DNA of 64,000 nt from Paraneptunicella aestuarii (lineage in GTDB: Bacteria; Pseudomonadota; Gammaproteobacteria; Enterobacterales; Alteromonadaceae), in contig NZ_CP074570.1 in assembly GCF_019900845.1 (NCBI RefSeq), positions 3,596,001 through 3,660,000 of the forward strand, given 5' to 3'. Each line of letters begins with the position of its first letter. The stretch's first letter is position 1. Under the pieces are notes generated by a model. That model searched no databases. It saw only the letters and a program-made list of their open reading frames with translations, and had not been told where the DNA came from. Positions 43,653 through 54,026 of this stretch are shown one piece after another. The position numbers and the translations under genes are program-made.

Positions 43653-44644
43653 TGCCTTTACTCGATATTAAAAATCTTACTTTGGAAATCCAAACCACCA
43701 ATGGCTGGGTAAAGGCTTTGGACAAAATCAATTTGTCGATTGGAGCCAACGAAATACGCGCATTAGTCGGCGAATCAGGTTCAGGAAAAAGCCTGATCGT
43801 AAAAGCCATTGTTGGGGCGTTGAACGAGGGATGGAGAATCGCAGCAGATCGTATGGATTGGCGAGGTAAAGACCTCACCTTACTGAGCCCGGAAGAACGC
43901 CGACAAATTACACGCGAAGATATCGCGGTTATATTTCAGAATCCAGCAAACTCACTGGATCCAACGGCAACGCTGGGAGAACAGTTAGAAGAAGCCATTC
44001 CTGAGCACCTTATCGGAAAAGGCTGGTTCTGGGAGCGCAAAGCGCGGCGCAATCAAATCGTCACGGCTCAGCTACATAAAGTCGGCATACGAGAGCATGA
44101 GCTATGCGTCTCCAGCTACCCACACCAAATTCCGGAAGATATTTGCCAGAAGTTTATGATTGCCATGGCGTTGGTGTCGGAACCCACCCTGCTGATCGCA
44201 GACGACCCAACCATGGGCATGGAAATCACCACCAAGATTCAAATTCTAAAGTTACTCAACAGGCTAAACAAAACCAAAAATTTGAGTATTTTGTTTGTAA
44301 GTCACGACCTGTTAGCCATTGCCAGTATTGCTGAAACCATGACGGTTTTATATTGCGGGCAAACGGTAGAAAGTGGCAAATTGATGCAGTTACGCAAACG
44401 CCCTCTGCATCCCTATACCAAAGCTCTGTTAGATAGCGCTCCAAGTTTCAGTAAGGATTTACACCCAAAAGCAGATTTGAATGCGCTGGAAGGCACTATT
44501 CCCACGTTGCAACATTTGCCGATTGGTTGCCGATTAGGCCCGCGATGCCCAAGAGCACAAAAGGAATGCGTTAAAATACCTACAGTCAGACATATTCAGG
44601 ATCATTTATATGCCTGCCATTTCCCACTACACAGGAATCGCTAA
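43652..44644 (+). CDS. sapD: ABC transporter ATP-binding protein SapD (degenerate site)
   Basis: 330 residues. Walker A GESGSGKS (residues 40-47), Q-loop IFQNPANSLDPT, signature region PHQIPEDICQKFMIAMAL instead of LSGGQ, Walker B LLIADDPTMGME in which the usual catalytic Glu is Asp (D185), H-loop FVSHDLLAIA, and the oligopeptide-type C-terminal extension with Cys (IGCRLGPRCPRAQKEC). E. coli SapD also has an altered signature; the Asp substitution here suggests one weak ATP site in the SapD/SapF pair. ATG overlaps the sapC stop by one base. Confidence 0.93.
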   Translation: MPLLDIKNLTLEIQTTNGWVKALDKINLSIGANEIRALVGESGSGKSLIVKAIVGALNEGWRIAADRMDWRGKDLTLLSPEERRQITREDIAVIFQNPANSLDPTATLGEQLEEAIPEHLIGKGWFWERKARRNQIVTAQLHKVGIREHELCVSSYPHQIPEDICQKFMIAMALVSEPTLLIADDPTMGMEITTKIQILKLLNRLNKTKNLSILFVSHDLLAIASIAETMTVLYCGQTVESGKLMQLRKRPLHPYTKALLDSAPSFSKDLHPKADLNALEGTIPTLQHLPIGCRLGPRCPRAQKECVKIPTVRHIQDHLYACHFPLHRNR

Positions 44645-45442
44645 GTGACGCCGGTACTTTCAGTAAAACAACTTTTACTTAAGCGCAAAACCAGACGTAG
44701 TTGGAATCCAACGAATTCTGATCAATTTGTTGTAGGGCCAATTAACTTTGAAATTAAAGCCGGAGAAACCATCGCGGTTATTGGTGAAAACGGCTCTGGT
44801 AAATCGACAATAGCAAACCTGCTTGTGGGCGTTGATACGCCAAGCTCGGGCAGCATATTGTTAAATGGTCAGAAACTGCAACACAATAATATGAAACAGC
44901 GCAGCTTGAATATTCGCATGATATTCCAGCACGCCCGCGAATCATTAAACCCCGCAGTCACCGTTGGAAATATCCTGGAAGAGCCACTAAAGCTGAATAC
45001 CGATTTAGAACCAACGGCACGCTTGGAAAAAATTAACGAAACCTTGCTTCAAGTCGGACTCTTAACTGAGCACGCTCATTTCTATCGCCATATGCTCTCA
45101 GATGGACAGAGCCAGCGTGTTGCCTTAGCAAGAGCATTGATTCTGAACCCTCAGGTGATCGTAGCAGACGAACCTTTTGCGGCACTGGATCCCTCTGTAC
45201 GCTCACAAATGGTCAACTTGCTTATGCAGTTGCAACGCAAGCTTGGTCTAAGCTTTATTTTTATCTCTCACAACCTGGGCATAGTACGTCACATAAGTGA
45301 CCGTATTCTGGTTGTGCGGGAAGGCAAGATTGTTGAGTCAGGAAAAACCGAGACAATTTTCAACTGGCCAAAAACCGAGTACACGAAGAAGCTTATCAAC
45401 GCATACAGAACGCTGGTTGATAATCGAGTATTTAACCAATAG
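44645..45442 (+). CDS. sapF: ABC transporter ATP-binding protein SapF
   Basis: 265 residues, canonical nucleotide-binding protein: Walker A GENGSGKS, Q-loop IFQHARESLNP, signature HMLSDGQSQRVALARAL, Walker B VIVADEPFAALD, H-loop FISHNLGIVRH. GTG start directly follows the sapD stop. Completes sapABCDF and should supply the competent ATP site opposite SapD. Confidence 0.93.
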   Translation: MTPVLSVKQLLLKRKTRRSWNPTNSDQFVVGPINFEIKAGETIAVIGENGSGKSTIANLLVGVDTPSSGSILLNGQKLQHNNMKQRSLNIRMIFQHARESLNPAVTVGNILEEPLKLNTDLEPTARLEKINETLLQVGLLTEHAHFYRHMLSDGQSQRVALARALILNPQVIVADEPFAALDPSVRSQMVNLLMQLQRKLGLSFIFISHNLGIVRHISDRILVVREGKIVESGKTETIFNWPKTEYTKKLINAYRTLVDNRVFNQ

Positions 45443-45479
45443 CGCTTTTGCCTTAATAAAGAACACAAAATGAAGAACA

Positions 45480-45516
45480 CAAAAAGAAAGCCAGCATTAA
45501 GCTGGCTTTCTTTTAT
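45480..45516. terminator. Bidirectional terminator between sapF and ppiD
   Basis: AAAAGAAAGCCAGC (45482-45495), five-base loop, GCTGGCTTTCTTTT (45501-45514): a perfect 14-bp stem with T runs on both strands, placed between two converging genes. Confidence 0.92.
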
Positions 45517-45534
45517 CTATTTGGAGATAAGCGG

Positions 45535-47430
45535 TTAATTAGCCGCTTGAGCTCTCTTATACTCTATATCAGCTTGTTCTTTCAGAACCGCCAACACATT
45601 AGAGAAGTTATCCTGGCCTTTTCTCATTGCCAATCGTTGAGCCACAGCTTTAACTTCATTGTTATCCAAAGTATCTACCGGGTTCACTTTCTGCAATTCC
45701 AACAAGGCAACATCACCGTTAGCCATTTCAACAATCTTACGGCTATCAGTTACAGACAACTTGAACAATTCAGTTCTTAACTGCGAGTCCATAGCACCAG
45801 AATATCGGCCTACGCCTGCTTGAACTTGCCATTCCAAAGAATGTTCAGCCAATTTGGCAGTAACATCGTCACCATTAGCAACTGAGTCTTTCAATGCAAT
45901 CATCCATTCTTTTGCAGCAGCAACTGCTTTTTGCCTGGTTAACTCAGCATCAATATCTGCCGTTACTTCTTCCAGAGATTTAGTTCTGGCATCCTGGTGG
46001 TCAGTAACACGAACAAACATCAAATGGTCATCAGAAACACTCAACGCATCACTATTAATTCGTTCTGCAATAAAGTCTGCAGAGAAAACAGTATCCAATA
46101 CAGTCAAATTCGCTAAATCAGCGGGCGCAGTAGAGCGGCTAAACAAGTCTGACGTTTTCACTTCCAAATTAGCGACTGTCGCAACATCCTGCAAAGAATC
46201 CTGAACTTCAAACGCCAATTCACTCATTTGCGTTTGATATTCATAGAACAATTCTGCCGCTTTATCATGTTTCAGAGTTTGAGCGATTTCATCTTTCACT
46301 TCATCGAACTCTTTCACTTGTACTGGCTTAATATCGGTCAGCTTAATAATGTGGAAACCGAACTCGCTTTTCACGACCTCAGAAATATCACCCACATTTT
46401 GTAAACCAAATGTCGCTTCTTCAAAAGCAGGATCCATCACGTCACGACCAAACCACTCAAGGTCACCGCCATTTTCAGCGCTGAAAGCATCTGCAGAATT
46501 ATCACGCGCCAAAGCTGCGAAATCCGCACCAGTATTGGCAATATTCAGCAAATCTTGTGCTTTAGCTAACGCAGCGTCTTCATTATCACCAAATTCAATC
46601 AAAATGTGCGAGGCGCGACGCTCTTCAGGCGTTTGGTAATTATCCATATGCTCCTGATAGAAAGTGTTAACGTCAGCATCGGTAACTTCAACCTTTTCCA
46701 TCAAATCAGAGATTTTCAGGTCAACATAGGCGACTTTGACCATTTCTTCGGTTTCAAAGTTAGCAATGTTACTCTTGTAATATTGGTTACGCTCTTCATC
46801 TGAAATGCTAACGTTTTTAGCGAATTCATCCATCGATACAGCAACAAAACGGGCATCGCGAGTCTGCTTCTGTAATTGCAATGAATGGCGAGCTTCACTA
46901 TCCAAAGTAAAGTCAGTACCTAAAAGGATCTGAGACAGTTGTTGACGAGTCAACTCCATGCGCAAGTTGTCTCTAAAATCAGTCACTTTAAAGCCTGACT
47001 GGCGAATAAGTGTCTGAAAACGGTCATTGTTAAATACGCCATCAACCTGGAATGCTGGAATGCTGAAAATAGCGTCTTTAACTTGCTCATCACTGACGCG
47101 TAAACCCAGTTCTTCGGCCTTTTGATCCAACAATTTATCACTGATCAATTTATCCAGAATGCTTTGACGGAAATTAGCCAGGTAATCTTCATTCGAAGCT
47201 AATTGAGAAAAAGCTTCTCCCAGTTGCGATTCCATTCTGGCTCGTTCACTCTGATAAGCTCTTTCCAGAGTGTTACTGGAGATATCTTCACCATTCACTG
47301 TTGCAGCAGGAATTTCACTGCCTGAATTCAAGTAACTTCCAACACCCGCAAATACGAAACTCAGGATAACCAATCCTAAAATAACTTTGGCGATAATTCC
47401 GCTGGCGCCTTCTCTAATTTTATCCAACAT
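45535..47430 (-). CDS. ppiD: Peptidyl-prolyl cis-trans isomerase D (periplasmic chaperone)
   Basis: 631 residues, inner-membrane anchored (GIIAKVILGLVILSFVFAGVGSYL near the start), with an N-terminal chaperone SurA-like region, and a parvulin domain (RRASHILIEFGDNED to EFGFHIIKLTDIKP, about residues 260-355) followed by C-terminal periplasmic chaperone segments. Assists folding and passage of proteins emerging from the Sec translocon. The gene follows hupB-MCP; in enterobacteria it directly follows hupB. Confidence 0.94.
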   Translation of the reverse strand: MLDKIREGASGIIAKVILGLVILSFVFAGVGSYLNSGSEIPAATVNGEDISSNTLERAYQSERARMESQLGEAFSQLASNEDYLANFRQSILDKLISDKLLDQKAEELGLRVSDEQVKDAIFSIPAFQVDGVFNNDRFQTLIRQSGFKVTDFRDNLRMELTRQQLSQILLGTDFTLDSEARHSLQLQKQTRDARFVAVSMDEFAKNVSISDEERNQYYKSNIANFETEEMVKVAYVDLKISDLMEKVEVTDADVNTFYQEHMDNYQTPEERRASHILIEFGDNEDAALAKAQDLLNIANTGADFAALARDNSADAFSAENGGDLEWFGRDVMDPAFEEATFGLQNVGDISEVVKSEFGFHIIKLTDIKPVQVKEFDEVKDEIAQTLKHDKAAELFYEYQTQMSELAFEVQDSLQDVATVANLEVKTSDLFSRSTAPADLANLTVLDTVFSADFIAERINSDALSVSDDHLMFVRVTDHQDARTKSLEEVTADIDAELTRQKAVAAAKEWMIALKDSVANGDDVTAKLAEHSLEWQVQAGVGRYSGAMDSQLRTELFKLSVTDSRKIVEMANGDVALLELQKVNPVDTLDNNEVKAVAQRLAMRKGQDNFSNVLAVLKEQADIEYKRAQAAN

Positions 47431-47662
47431 TGTATTTAATACTCTCCAGATAGAGTTCTACACTCATCCGCTAACAGGCTGAAGCATTTGAACTTAACAG
47501 CGTGCCAGGCATGTAATTTATGGCTAAATCTAATATCAGGTCAGATGTAATAAACGCATCTAACTATCAGATTCAAGCCCTCAAGCAAAAAATTTGACGC
47601 GGTATTATAGACTAATATTTAACTAGGGAATACTGACAATTTTTAACCAGCTCAATAACAGT

Positions 47663-49285
47663 CTAACGGTCAACCAACTCCGATACAGCTCGGTTTAATT
47701 GATCACTGGCACTTTGCACACTTCGGGATAAATCATCGCCTTGAGAAAGCTTTATATATTCGTTAGTCGATGTAATGACATCATTCACAACCTGGGTCAT
47801 TTCATCAGAAATTCCCTTTTGAGCATCACATGCCTGTTCCAGTTGCTCAAAAGCCTGTTTTAAGGTTTTGACATTTTCTACCACAACATTTAATGCTTGT
47901 GTTGCACGAAGAGAATCATCGGAATTTTTACGGGTTAAGTCTCGCCCTGCTCTCATCGACTTTGTGGCATCTTCGGTCATACGAGTAAGCTCAGAAATAA
48001 TTCGCTCAATCTCATCGGTCGATCCCTGTGTTTTTAATGCCAAACTCCTCACTTCCTCAGCTACAACAGCAAAGCCTCTCCCCTGTTCACCAGCTCGGGC
48101 AGCTTCTATAGCCGCATTCAATGACAGCAAATTAGTTTGATCGGCAATTCCCTTTATCACATTAGTCACATTGGCGATTTTGTCGCTTTGAGCCTGAAGC
48201 TGTTCAATTTTATCTGCGGTTTCAGACACTCTATTCACCAGGCTTTCAAACCCTTTATTGGCCTCAAGAAATATTTCAGAACACACATCCATATTATTCG
48301 CCACTTCTTTAGTGGCAACATTCGCTTGCGATGCATAAGAAATAATATCTACAGACATTTCCCCTAATTCAGATACTTTATTTTCCAAATAAGAGGAAGT
48401 GCGAGATTGCTTTTCAGCTCCATCAGAAGACAAACGATTAATCTCGGCCAAGGTATCGAATCCCTGATTCACTCCAGTTTCAGCCTTCTCCAGATAAACC
48501 ACGGCCTGACCAAGATTAGCTTGTAAAATTCGAACTGAATCTGCCAATCGGCCTAATTCGTGCTCACTTTGATAATCCAGTTTTTCGTTGTAATTTCGAT
48601 GGGCTAAAGCATCAATGCTTTTGATGATGCGTTTAATCGGGCGAATCACTTGATGACGCAACATATAAAGAACAAATGTCGTGGCGCCAATTGTCAGTAA
48701 AAATACCAACACTAAAATTAACGTTGCCGTACTGCTGGCTGTAGCTCGGATCTCTTCAAGGTTATGGGTTGACTCCATCCGAATGCGTTCCGCAGCGTCC
48801 TCAAGTAATTTTGCAGGTTCTCTATCAATGCCTCTAACGAAAAGGTCGGCTTGCGTATGGTTAAAGTCATTATTCTGAAATTCTCTGAAACCATCACGAT
48901 AAGTGATCGACATCGCTTTATGTTTCTCACTGAATGCATGAAGTAATTGTTTGGTTTGCGGCGACAGAGAGTGCTGCAAAAGTAATGTCTGTATGTTTTC
49001 TTGCACCAAAGATTCGCGCTGAATAAAACTTTGCCAATACTTTTCTCGACTAGTTCTATCACTGCCTCGAAGCAGGACATTCTTCCACTCTTGAATTTGT
49101 GTTTTAAAATTCTGTGAGGAATCATTGATCAGACGCTCAGAACCAATAATGTCACTTTCTACAAGTTCCATATCTGACGCATTGTTATTTAGCTGAATTA
49201 AGCTAAACACATTGAGCAATGTCAAAATACAAATCACAGAAATCACCGGTGTACTTATTAATACACCCAAACTTCCTTTCTTCAT
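47663..49285 (-). CDS. Methyl-accepting chemotaxis protein
   Basis: About 540 residues. First membrane helix about 8-28 ([20 protein letters not shown]), helical periplasmic sensor (about 30-185), second helix about 190-212 ([22 protein letters not shown]), HAMP domain ([23 protein letters not shown] region), and the signalling domain with the hairpin tip [34 protein letters not shown] ([20 protein letters not shown]). The sensor is of the four-helix-bundle type without a recognisable ligand motif. The ATG at 49285 was taken because the 17 upstream codons of the long frame lack a ribosome-binding site. It interrupts the hupB-ppiD order. Confidence 0.93.
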   Translation of the reverse strand: MKKGSLGVLISTPVISVICILTLLNVFSLIQLNNNASDMELVESDIIGSERLINDSSQNFKTQIQEWKNVLLRGSDRTSREKYWQSFIQRESLVQENIQTLLLQHSLSPQTKQLLHAFSEKHKAMSITYRDGFREFQNNDFNHTQADLFVRGIDREPAKLLEDAAERIRMESTHNLEEIRATASSTATLILVLVFLLTIGATTFVLYMLRHQVIRPIKRIIKSIDALAHRNYNEKLDYQSEHELGRLADSVRILQANLGQAVVYLEKAETGVNQGFDTLAEINRLSSDGAEKQSRTSSYLENKVSELGEMSVDIISYASQANVATKEVANNMDVCSEIFLEANKGFESLVNRVSETADKIEQLQAQSDKIANVTNVIKGIADQTNLLSLNAAIEAARAGEQGRGFAVVAEEVRSLALKTQGSTDEIERIISELTRMTEDATKSMRAGRDLTRKNSDDSLRATQALNVVVENVKTLKQAFEQLEQACDAQKGISDEMTQVVNDVITSTNEYIKLSQGDDLSRSVQSASDQLNRAVSELVDR

Positions 49286-49630
49286 TTTGTTCTGCACCTG
49301 AATAATAAAATACCCATAGCGCTCACCCACAAACAACTATTCCCCTGAAGAGAATCGATCATTTGCAACGGATGAAACCGCCCCCAACCCAAAACACCAC
49401 CACGATATGCAAAAGAGTGTACAAAACTTAAACACAATGAGTCAAAATTTTACCATCGAAAGATATAGTTAATATTTTACAAAGACTCGGGGAAATTTAG
49501 CGACGAACAAACTGAACAAAAAACAAACAGAAATTAAATAAAGCGGAAAGGTTTTCTACGGATTGTAGATATCGAATAATGAAGGCAAGGAGAAATAAAA
49601 AGCTTATTGGTTAGAATAAATAATCAGACA
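49286..49630. other. Intergenic region between hupB and the chemoreceptor gene
   Basis: About 345 bases with no gene seen. It should hold the chemoreceptor promoter; TTTAAGTTT (around 49425-49433, minus strand) followed by GCATATCG is a poor sigma-28-like match and is not annotated as a promoter. Confidence 0.35.
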
Positions 49631-49631
49631 T

Positions 49632-49663
49632 AAAAAAGCCCCTGCAAATGCAAAGGCTTTTAA
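49632..49663 (-). terminator. Intrinsic terminator of hupB
   Basis: AAAAGCC (49634-49640) with GGCTTTT (49655-49661); T6 on the minus strand, 27 bases past the stop. Confidence 0.75.
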
Positions 49664-49687
49664 AGCTACTAAACTGGAAGCGTTAGC

Positions 49688-49960
49688 TTAGTTGCAAGCG
49701 TCACGCAATGCTTTACCAGCTTTGAAAGAAGGCACTTTAGCAGCAGCAATTTGGATTGTCTCACCTGTTTGAGGGTTACGACCACTACGGGCAGCACGCT
49801 CACGAACAGAGAAAGTACCGAATCCAACTAGAGCTACCTGGTCGTCATTTTTAAGTGCTTCGGTAACTGCATCAGTAAATGCATCCAAAGCACGACTGGC
49901 AGCAGCTTTAGAAATATCAGCACTTGCAGCAATCGCGTCGATTAGTTGAGCTTTGTTCAC
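49688..49960 (-). CDS. hupB: Histone-like DNA-binding protein HU-beta
   Basis: 90-residue HU protein ([45 protein letters not shown] with the DNA-wrapping arm [10 protein letters not shown]). The GTG at 49960, preceded by AAGGGGAT, gives the exact family length; the long frame upstream of it has no site. A sigma-70 promoter is found about 60 bases upstream. Gene order lon-hupB is conserved. Confidence 0.97.
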   Translation of the reverse strand: MNKAQLIDAIAASADISKAAASRALDAFTDAVTEALKNDDQVALVGFGTFSVRERAARSGRNPQTGETIQIAAAKVPSFKAGKALRDACN

Positions 49961-50018
49961 AATATCATCCCCTTCAATTGTTATTATTAATGTTCCGCAC
50001 AATTGTTGTTGCAGAGAC

Positions 50019-50047
50019 GTTATAACAAGCTTGATAAGTAACTTCAA
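50019..50047 (-). promoter_or_regulatory. Sigma-70 promoter of hupB
   Basis: TTGAAG (50042-50047), 17-base spacer, TATAAC (50019-50024) on the minus strand; about 50 bases leader to the GTG start. Confidence 0.65.
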
Positions 50048-50189
50048 GCAATGTTTAACAATTATTTAAAAAGTTGGTTGGATCGCCGAAACCCTTAACT
50101 GACAAGGCTTCCAGCAAATCTGGTATAAAGGCTACCACAACTTTTCAGTTTGGGAAGCCTTTTATTATCAATTTATTTAAAAAAATGCG

Positions 50190-50214
50190 GTAAAAATGGG
50201 GGCAAAAGCCCCTT
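50190..50214 (-). terminator. Intrinsic terminator of lon
   Basis: GGGGC-AAAA-GCCCC (50199-50212) with ATTTTTAC following on the minus strand. Confidence 0.75.
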
Positions 50215-50254
50215 CAGACACCAAAACTGCACGAAATTGGCAAGTTATTTATAC

Positions 50255-52603
50255 CTAACTAGCCAATTCTATACCTTCAGGGTTTTCCTGAAGCGCAATT
50301 TTAAGCACGTCATCAATCCACTGAACAGGGTGAATTGCGAGGTCTTGTTTTACATTTTCCGGGATTTCTTCCAGATCACGTTCATTATCTTTTGGAATAA
50401 TAACCGTCTTAATTCCACCTCGATGCGCCGCCAATAGTTTTTCTTTCAAACCACCAATTGCCAACACTTCACCACGCAGGGTAATTTCACCTGTCATTGC
50501 AACATCACATCTAACCGGATTGCCTGTTAAACTGGACACCAATGCAGTACACATTGCAATACCTGCACTAGGGCCATCTTTCGGTGTTGCACCTTCTGGA
50601 ACGTGAACATGAATATCACGCTTTTCATAAAAGTCGTCATTAATACGCAATTTCTCAGCACGGCTACGCACGACTGTCATCGCTGTTTTAATGGACTCCA
50701 ACATGACATCACCTAATGAACCTGTGAAAGTAGTCTTGCCTTTACCGGGTACAGATGTCGTTTCGATAGTTAATAAATCGCCGCCCACCTGAGTCCAGGC
50801 CAATCCGGTAACTTGTCCGATTTGATTATTCTTGTCAGCCTTACCATAGTCAAAACGCTGAACGCCCAGGTAATCTTTAAGATTGTCCTGAGACACAACC
50901 ACCGATTTACAATTCTTATCGGTCAGAATTTGCTTCACCGCTTTACGGCAAACTTTAGAAATTTCCCTTTCAAGACTACGTACACCAGCTTCACGAGTGT
51001 AGTAACGAATCATGCCAATAATGGCGGAATCTTCGATTGTCAGTTCACCTTTTTTCAAGCCATTGCGTGACATTTGCTTTTTAATCAAATGCTGTAATGC
51101 AATATTCAGCTTTTCATCCTCGGTATAACCCGCCAAACGAATGACTTCCATACGATCCAATAAAGGACCTGGAATATTCATGCTGTTTGACGTTGCCACG
51201 AACATAACATCTGACAGATCGTAATCCACTTCCAGATAATGATCGCTAAAGCTGTTATTTTGTTCTGGATCCAATACTTCCAACAGTGCAGATGCAGGAT
51301 CTCCACGCATGTCCGAAGACATCTTATCGATTTCATCTAACAGGAATAATGGGTTCTTGACGCCAACTTTAGCCATTTTCTGAATCAGTTTGCCAGGCAA
51401 TGAACCAATATAGGTACGACGATGTCCGCGAATTTCAGCTTCATCACGAACGCCACCCAACGCCATACGGATGTATTTACGACCCGTAGCTTTAGCAATG
51501 GACTGACCTAATGAGGTTTTACCTACACCAGGAGGCCCAACCAAACATAGAATGGGGCCTTTCAATTTTTTCACACGCTGTTGAACGGCAAGATATTCAA
51601 TAATGCGTTCTTTGACTCTTTCCAACCCATAATGATCGGCATCCAATACTTCCTGAGCCAGATTAAGATCTTTCTTAACCTTACTACGTTTGAACCATGG
51701 AACATTCACCAACCAATCAATATAGCTTCGAACGACGGTTGCCTCAGCCGACATAGGCGACATCATTTTTAACTTATTCAATTCCGCCGTTGCCTTTTCC
51801 ATAGCATCGTCGGTCATTTTCGCATCTTCGATTTTCTTCGCTAATGCTTCAAATTCATCAGGCGTATCATCCAGCTCACCCAGTTCCTTTTGGATCGCTT
51901 TCATCTGCTCATTCAGATAATACTCACGCTGGCTTTTTTCCATTTGCTTCTTAACGCGAGTACGGATTTTCTTCTCAACCTGCAACAGGTCGATTTCGCC
52001 TTCCATCAGAGCCATCAAGTATTCCAATCGTTCAGAGACGTTGGTCATTTCCAGCACTTTCTGTTTTTCAGCCAGCTTCAATGGCATATGAGCAGCCATG
52101 GTATCAGCCAAGCGCGCCGCTTCATCAATACCATTTAAGGAAGTCAATACTTCAGGCGGCACTTTCTTGTTCAGTTTGACATAGCCTTCAAACTGGGAAA
52201 TCGCTGAGCGGATCATCACTTCCTGCTCAGCTTCAGGCAAATCGATATCATCATTGCGCACAACATTGGCAATGTAATAATCGTCTGTTTGAACGTATTC
52301 CTGGATACTTCCTCGTTGATTACCTTCAACCAGAACCTTTACCGTACCATCAGGTAATTTTAAAAGTTGTAATAAAGTAGCAATAGTACCAACGGTATAA
52401 ATATCATCGGTTTTCGGATCATCAACACCCGCATCTTTCTGTGCTACGAGGAAAATTTGCTTATCTTTATCCATAGCCGCTTCCAAACAGCGGATAGACA
52501 TTTCCCGTCCAACAAATAAGGGAATGACCATATGGGGATAAACTACAACATCCCGCAACGCTAACACCGGCATTTCGATAGTGGTTAGCTTTTCTTCACT
52601 CAT
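50255..52603 (-). CDS. lon: ATP-dependent protease Lon
   Basis: 782 residues (E. coli 784). LON substrate-binding domain (MPVLALRDVVVYPHMVIPLFVG), coiled coil, AAA+ with Walker A GPPGVGKTSLGQ and Walker B FLLDEIDKM, and the Ser-Lys protease domain with PKDGPSAGIAM (catalytic Ser) and GGLKEKLLAAHRGG (catalytic Lys). Degrades damaged and regulatory proteins. The ATG at 52603 with GAGAG upstream was preferred to an in-frame ATG 30 bases earlier. A heat-shock promoter lies just upstream. Confidence 0.98.
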   Translation of the reverse strand: MSEEKLTTIEMPVLALRDVVVYPHMVIPLFVGREMSIRCLEAAMDKDKQIFLVAQKDAGVDDPKTDDIYTVGTIATLLQLLKLPDGTVKVLVEGNQRGSIQEYVQTDDYYIANVVRNDDIDLPEAEQEVMIRSAISQFEGYVKLNKKVPPEVLTSLNGIDEAARLADTMAAHMPLKLAEKQKVLEMTNVSERLEYLMALMEGEIDLLQVEKKIRTRVKKQMEKSQREYYLNEQMKAIQKELGELDDTPDEFEALAKKIEDAKMTDDAMEKATAELNKLKMMSPMSAEATVVRSYIDWLVNVPWFKRSKVKKDLNLAQEVLDADHYGLERVKERIIEYLAVQQRVKKLKGPILCLVGPPGVGKTSLGQSIAKATGRKYIRMALGGVRDEAEIRGHRRTYIGSLPGKLIQKMAKVGVKNPLFLLDEIDKMSSDMRGDPASALLEVLDPEQNNSFSDHYLEVDYDLSDVMFVATSNSMNIPGPLLDRMEVIRLAGYTEDEKLNIALQHLIKKQMSRNGLKKGELTIEDSAIIGMIRYYTREAGVRSLEREISKVCRKAVKQILTDKNCKSVVVSQDNLKDYLGVQRFDYGKADKNNQIGQVTGLAWTQVGGDLLTIETTSVPGKGKTTFTGSLGDVMLESIKTAMTVVRSRAEKLRINDDFYEKRDIHVHVPEGATPKDGPSAGIAMCTALVSSLTGNPVRCDVAMTGEITLRGEVLAIGGLKEKLLAAHRGGIKTVIIPKDNERDLEEIPENVKQDLAIHPVQWIDDVLKIALQENPEGIELAS

Positions 52604-52644
52604 TTTCACTCTCTTTAATTTGGTTCGATTCACTTAATGTTTAA

Positions 52645-52673
52645 ATATGGGGTTGGCAAGACAAACTTCAAAC
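52645..52673 (-). promoter_or_regulatory. Heat-shock (sigma-32) promoter of lon
   Basis: GTTTGAAG (52666-52673) as -35 and CCCCAT (52647-52652) followed by ATTT as -10, with a 14-base gap between TTGAA and CCCCAT. Transcription would start near 52640, about 37 bases before the ATG. Close to consensus CTTGAA-N13/14-CCCCATNT. Confidence 0.72.
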
Positions 52674-52705
52674 ATTTATTTGGTAAATCGATTTCTACCG
52701 AAGAA

Positions 52706-52735
52706 TTAAAAAAAAGGCCCTCAGGGCCTCTTTTT
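52706..52735 (-). terminator. Intrinsic terminator of clpX
   Basis: AGGCCC-TGA-GGGCCT on the minus strand followed by an eight-T run, ending 14 bases past the clpX stop and before the lon promoter. Confidence 0.85.
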
Positions 52736-52748
52736 AAAAGTTGCATTA

Positions 52749-54026
52749 TTACTCGGAAGCGGCTTTTTTCTCAGTCACGTTGTCGTAAATAAGAATAGGT
52801 TTTGATTCACCTTTTACCACCGTTTCATCGACAACAACCTTGCTTACATTTTCCATAGAAGGTAATTCATACATGGTATCCAGCAATATTGCCTCAACAA
52901 TTGAGCGTAAGCCACGAGCACCGGTTTTTCTGTCCATAGCTCGTTGCGCAATCGCATGAAGTGCATCATCACGGAATTCCAAGTCCACATTCTCCAATGC
53001 AAATAAAGCTGCATACTGTTTGGTTAATGCATTTTTAGGTTCTTTAAGAATACGAATTAACGCATCTTCAGAAAGCTCTTCCAAACTGGTAACAACAGGC
53101 AAACGACCAATAAACTCTGGAATCAAACCATATTTGATCAAATCTTCCGGTTCCACCTGCTGGAACAGCTTACTCAAACTTTTCTTGTTCTCCTGGCTCT
53201 TGACCTCGACACCAAATCCAATGCCAGTACCAGTGTGAGAACGCTGTTCAATAATCTTGTCCAGCCCGGCAAAAGCACCACCGCAAATAAACAGGATTTT
53301 AGAAGTGTCTACTTGCAAAAACTCTTGCTGAGGATGTTTTCTACCACCTTGAGGTGGAACGGAAGCAATGGTGCCTTCGACCAGTTTCAACAAGGCTTGT
53401 TGAACACCTTCACCAGACACATCACGGGTAATAGACGGATTATCCGACTTACGTGAAATCTTGTCGATTTCATCAATGTAAACGATACCACGCTGAGCTT
53501 TCTCGACGTCGTAATCACATTTTTGTAGCAGTTTCTGAATAATATTTTCTACGTCTTCACCAACATAACCCGCTTCGGTCAGCGTAGTTGCATCAGCCAT
53601 AGTAAAGGGAACGTCCAGCAAACGAGCCAGAGTTTCTGCCAATAGTGTTTTCCCCGAACCGGTAGGACCAATCAGCAAAATGTTACTTTTGCCAAGCTCT
53701 ACACCGTTGTGGGTATCACCATTGCGGAGGCGCTTATAGTGGTTATAAACGGCAACCGACAATACCTTTTTAGCGTAATCTTGCCCAATGACGTAATCAT
53801 CCAAATGGGTATGAATTTCAGTAGGCTTAGGTAGTGCGTTTTCCTTTTTCCTGGGTGAGATTTCTTTAATCTCTTCCCTAATGATGTCGTTACATAACTC
53901 GACACATTCATCACAAATAAAAACAGAAGGGCCAGCGATTAGTTTGCGTACTTCGTGTTGGCTTTTGCCACAGAAGGAGCAATACAATAATTTGCTATCG
54001 CCGTCTCCACTTTGTTGCTCACTCAT
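52749..54026 (-). CDS. clpX: ClpXP ATP-binding subunit ClpX
   Basis: 425 residues. N-terminal zinc-binding domain ([12 protein letters not shown] and [10 protein letters not shown]), Walker [12 protein letters not shown], pore loop GYVGED, Walker [12 protein letters not shown], and the ClpP-contacting IGF loop region ([12 protein letters not shown]). Unfolds substrates for ClpP. A weak sigma-70 promoter lies upstream, independent of clpP. Confidence 0.98.
   Translation of the reverse strand: MSEQQSGDGDSKLLYCSFCGKSQHEVRKLIAGPSVFICDECVELCNDIIREEIKEISPRKKENALPKPTEIHTHLDDYVIGQDYAKKVLSVAVYNHYKRLRNGDTHNGVELGKSNILLIGPTGSGKTLLAETLARLLDVPFTMADATTLTEAGYVGEDVENIIQKLLQKCDYDVEKAQRGIVYIDEIDKISRKSDNPSITRDVSGEGVQQALLKLVEGTIASVPPQGGRKHPQQEFLQVDTSKILFICGGAFAGLDKIIEQRSHTGTGIGFGVEVKSQENKKSLSKLFQQVEPEDLIKYGLIPEFIGRLPVVTSLEELSEDALIRILKEPKNALTKQYAALFALENVDLEFRDDALHAIAQRAMDRKTGARGLRSIVEAILLDTMYELPSMENVSKVVVDETVVKGESKPILIYDNVTEKKAASE

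Noticed and set aside
49400..49470. A sigma-28 flagellar promoter for the chemoreceptor
   Set aside because: The TAAGTTT and GCATATCG elements deviate from consensus and the spacing is wrong.
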